Source: TMED27 sp041397865 | GTDB lineage: Bacteria; Pseudomonadota; Alphaproteobacteria; Micavibrionales; Micavibrionaceae | NCBI GenBank assembly: GCA_041397865.1 | Contig: JAWKVT010000001.1 | Span: forward strand, 868,001 to 932,000 | DNA: 64,000 nt | Direction: 5' to 3' | In this document: in pieces, positions 63,215-64,000 of the stretch | Layout of the letters: each line of letters opens with the position of its first letter | Position numbering within the stretch: position 1 is the stretch's first letter | Notes under the pieces: model-generated | What the model saw: the letters and a program-made list of their open reading frames with translations, nothing else | What the model was told of the DNA's origin: nothing | Databases searched by the model: none | Program-made: the position numbers and the translations under genes

Positions 63215-63475
63215 TCAAGAGGCAATGAGGAGACCGAGATCCTCTTACGTGCGAGCCGTAACAAGCGTCGGGACCGTGGGAGAAGCCGTCTGATCAAACG
63301 TCAGGCATGGAGCGAGCGCGGTGGTGGGGACGACAGCGAACCTGTCTGAGCCCACTAGGCTGGATTGAGATTTCTCCAGCTGCCTGATTGGTCAATAGGG
63401 ATTAATCAGGTTACGTTATAAGCGCACTGGCAGTTTGATAGCTTCAGGTCACCTGTTCAGTGCGCCTTTATGGTA
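63215..63475 (+). ncRNA. Candidate structured RNA in the island
   Basis: The 409-base gap between the parB-like gene and the excisionase-like gene carries consecutive hairpins. They are GAGGA/TCCTC (63227-63244), GTCTGA/TCAGGC (about 63288-63306), GTGGGG/CCCAC enclosing GACAG/CTGTC (63324-63355), CTGGA/TCCAG (63360-63379), CCTGATT/AATCAGG (63383-63410) and GCGCACTG/CAGTGCGC (63422-63465), the last followed by CTTTAT. No open frame fits. Strand assumed from neighbours. It could be a regulatory leader, a recombination site or an independent RNA. Confidence 0.5.
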
Positions 63476-63574
63476 TTAATTGTCCGCTTTTGTGCTGTGA
63501 GGATTAAACCACTTGAAAACTACTCAAGTTTCCAGTATTTTCAATCCTAATTCCTAATTTGGAGCCTAATTGAC

Positions 63575-63781
63575 ATGACTGACGATGAGATTTTAACCGT
63601 CAAAGAGCTGGCGGCATACCTGAAAATAGCTGAAAAGACAGCTTATCGCTTTGCATCTGAAGGCAGATTGCCGGGCTTTAAGGTGGGAGGAGCATGGCGA
63701 TTCCGTAAGAGCGAAATCGATCAGTGGACAAAAGAGCAAAGCAGAGGCGGTAAAAATGAGTCAGGCACAAAAGCAGAATAA
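63575..63781 (+). CDS. Excisionase-like small HTH protein
   Basis: 68 residues: ILTVKELAAYLKIAEKTAYRFASEGRLPGFKVGGAWRFRKSEIDQWTKEQ. This is the HTH_17/MerR-like fold of excisionases and small island regulators. It overlaps the next gene by 26 bases. It may be a directionality factor for the serine recombinase or a transcription factor for the downstream genes. Confidence 0.9.
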   Translation: MTDDEILTVKELAAYLKIAEKTAYRFASEGRLPGFKVGGAWRFRKSEIDQWTKEQSRGGKNESGTKAE

Positions 63782-64000
63782 TGCAAAAACGGAAAGTTAT
63801 ACTGAGCATCAGGCGGCCTATCTGGCACACGCCCTGACCATTGACGGCTCTGCGGAAGACAATCTTTCAAAGTCACTTGCGTCATCGAAGGTGGATATGA
63901 ACCCACACCAAGTTGAGGCGGCATTATTTGCTTTAAGGTCTCCTCTGTCGCAGGGGGTTCTTTTGGCTGACGAAGTCGGACTTGGTAAGACCATTGAAGC
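63756..64000 (+). CDS. SNF2-type helicase, N-terminal part (cut by window end)
   Basis: An open frame begins with ATG at 63756, inside the excisionase-like gene in another frame, and runs off the window. The first 81 residues end with MNPHQVEAALFALRSPLSQGVLLADEVGLGKTIEA. This is the start of an SNF2/RapA-like helicase, with Walker A DEVGLGKT. Helicases of this type next to a small HTH gene are common in anti-phage defence islands, usually followed by methylase or nuclease genes. Here the following genes are not visible. Confidence 0.88.
   Translation, partial: MSQAQKQNNAKTESYTEHQAAYLAHALTIDGSAEDNLSKSLASSKVDMNPHQVEAALFALRSPLSQGVLLADEVGLGKTIE

Overview
The window looks like the chromosome of a free-living alphaproteobacterium (MAG-like or little-studied; a Micavibrio-type lineage is possible but cannot be proven from sequence alone). 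The evidence is a DivL-type pseudokinase with Tyr in place of the phospho-His, CtrA-type TTAA-N7-TTAA boxes, the gene order divL-tsaE-murU-addB-addA-trxA, infC with an AUC start, and serine-pathway genes of alphaproteobacterial type. Most of the window is ordinary core genome. The right end, from about 54.3 kb, is accessory DNA.

Layout. 0-11.7 kb: end of an unidentified gene, divL, a small exported protein, then tsaE-murU-addB-addA-trxA, rightward and with overlapping starts. 11.7-16.9 kb: YgjV-like protein, infC, tspO, an EamA-like protein and thrS, leftward, with one unknown rightward gene that carries an HExxH motif. 16.9-31.9 kb: a complete type I secretion locus (HlyD-type adaptor, LapB-type ABC exporter, TolC) led by a 3021-residue RTX adhesin, with two CtrA-type boxes in its promoter region. 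The adhesin gene carries an exact 768-bp tandem duplication. 31.9-32.85 kb: a gene-free stretch with a candidate structured RNA of about 500 nt. 33.7-40.2 kb: serA, serC and serB, with a sigma factor, a membrane-bound putative anti-sigma factor and a pilin-like protein lying between serA and serC. The putative anti-sigma factor has the same outer domain as the pilin-like protein. 40.4-54.3 kb: a lone ClpB-like ATPase module, an RsmC-like methyltransferase, a second RTX protein, a patatin-like protein with its own CtrA-type box, a sulfotransferase-like protein, a MATE pump, an AsmA-like protein, SlyX, GIY-YIG, a YhiN-type flavoprotein, an ArsC-like reductase and two unknown membrane genes.

54.3-57.6 kb is a segment flanked by identical 111-bp direct repeats. 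It holds an NsrR-type regulator with a palindromic operator, divergent from a three-gene operon (membrane protein, group III truncated haemoglobin, DUF1971 protein), plus a coiled-coil gene. 57.5-57.9 kb carries several tRNA 3'-end-like fragments and a 16-bp inverted repeat, which read as integration scars. To the right lies a genomic island that runs off the window: Fic protein, winged-helix regulator, large serine recombinase, two ParB-like genes (the first frameshifted), a strongly structured non-coding stretch, an excisionase-like HTH protein, and the start of an SNF2-type helicase, the kind of gene often found in defence islands.

How it fits together: DivL is a cell-cycle regulator acting on the CckA/CtrA pathway, and CtrA-type boxes precede both the giant adhesin and the patatin-like gene. 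Surface attachment may therefore be tied to the cell cycle. Three small repeat types (a 151-152 bp MITE-like hairpin in two copies, a REP palindrome at thrS, and a double hairpin at 2.9 kb) are scattered in intergenic spaces.
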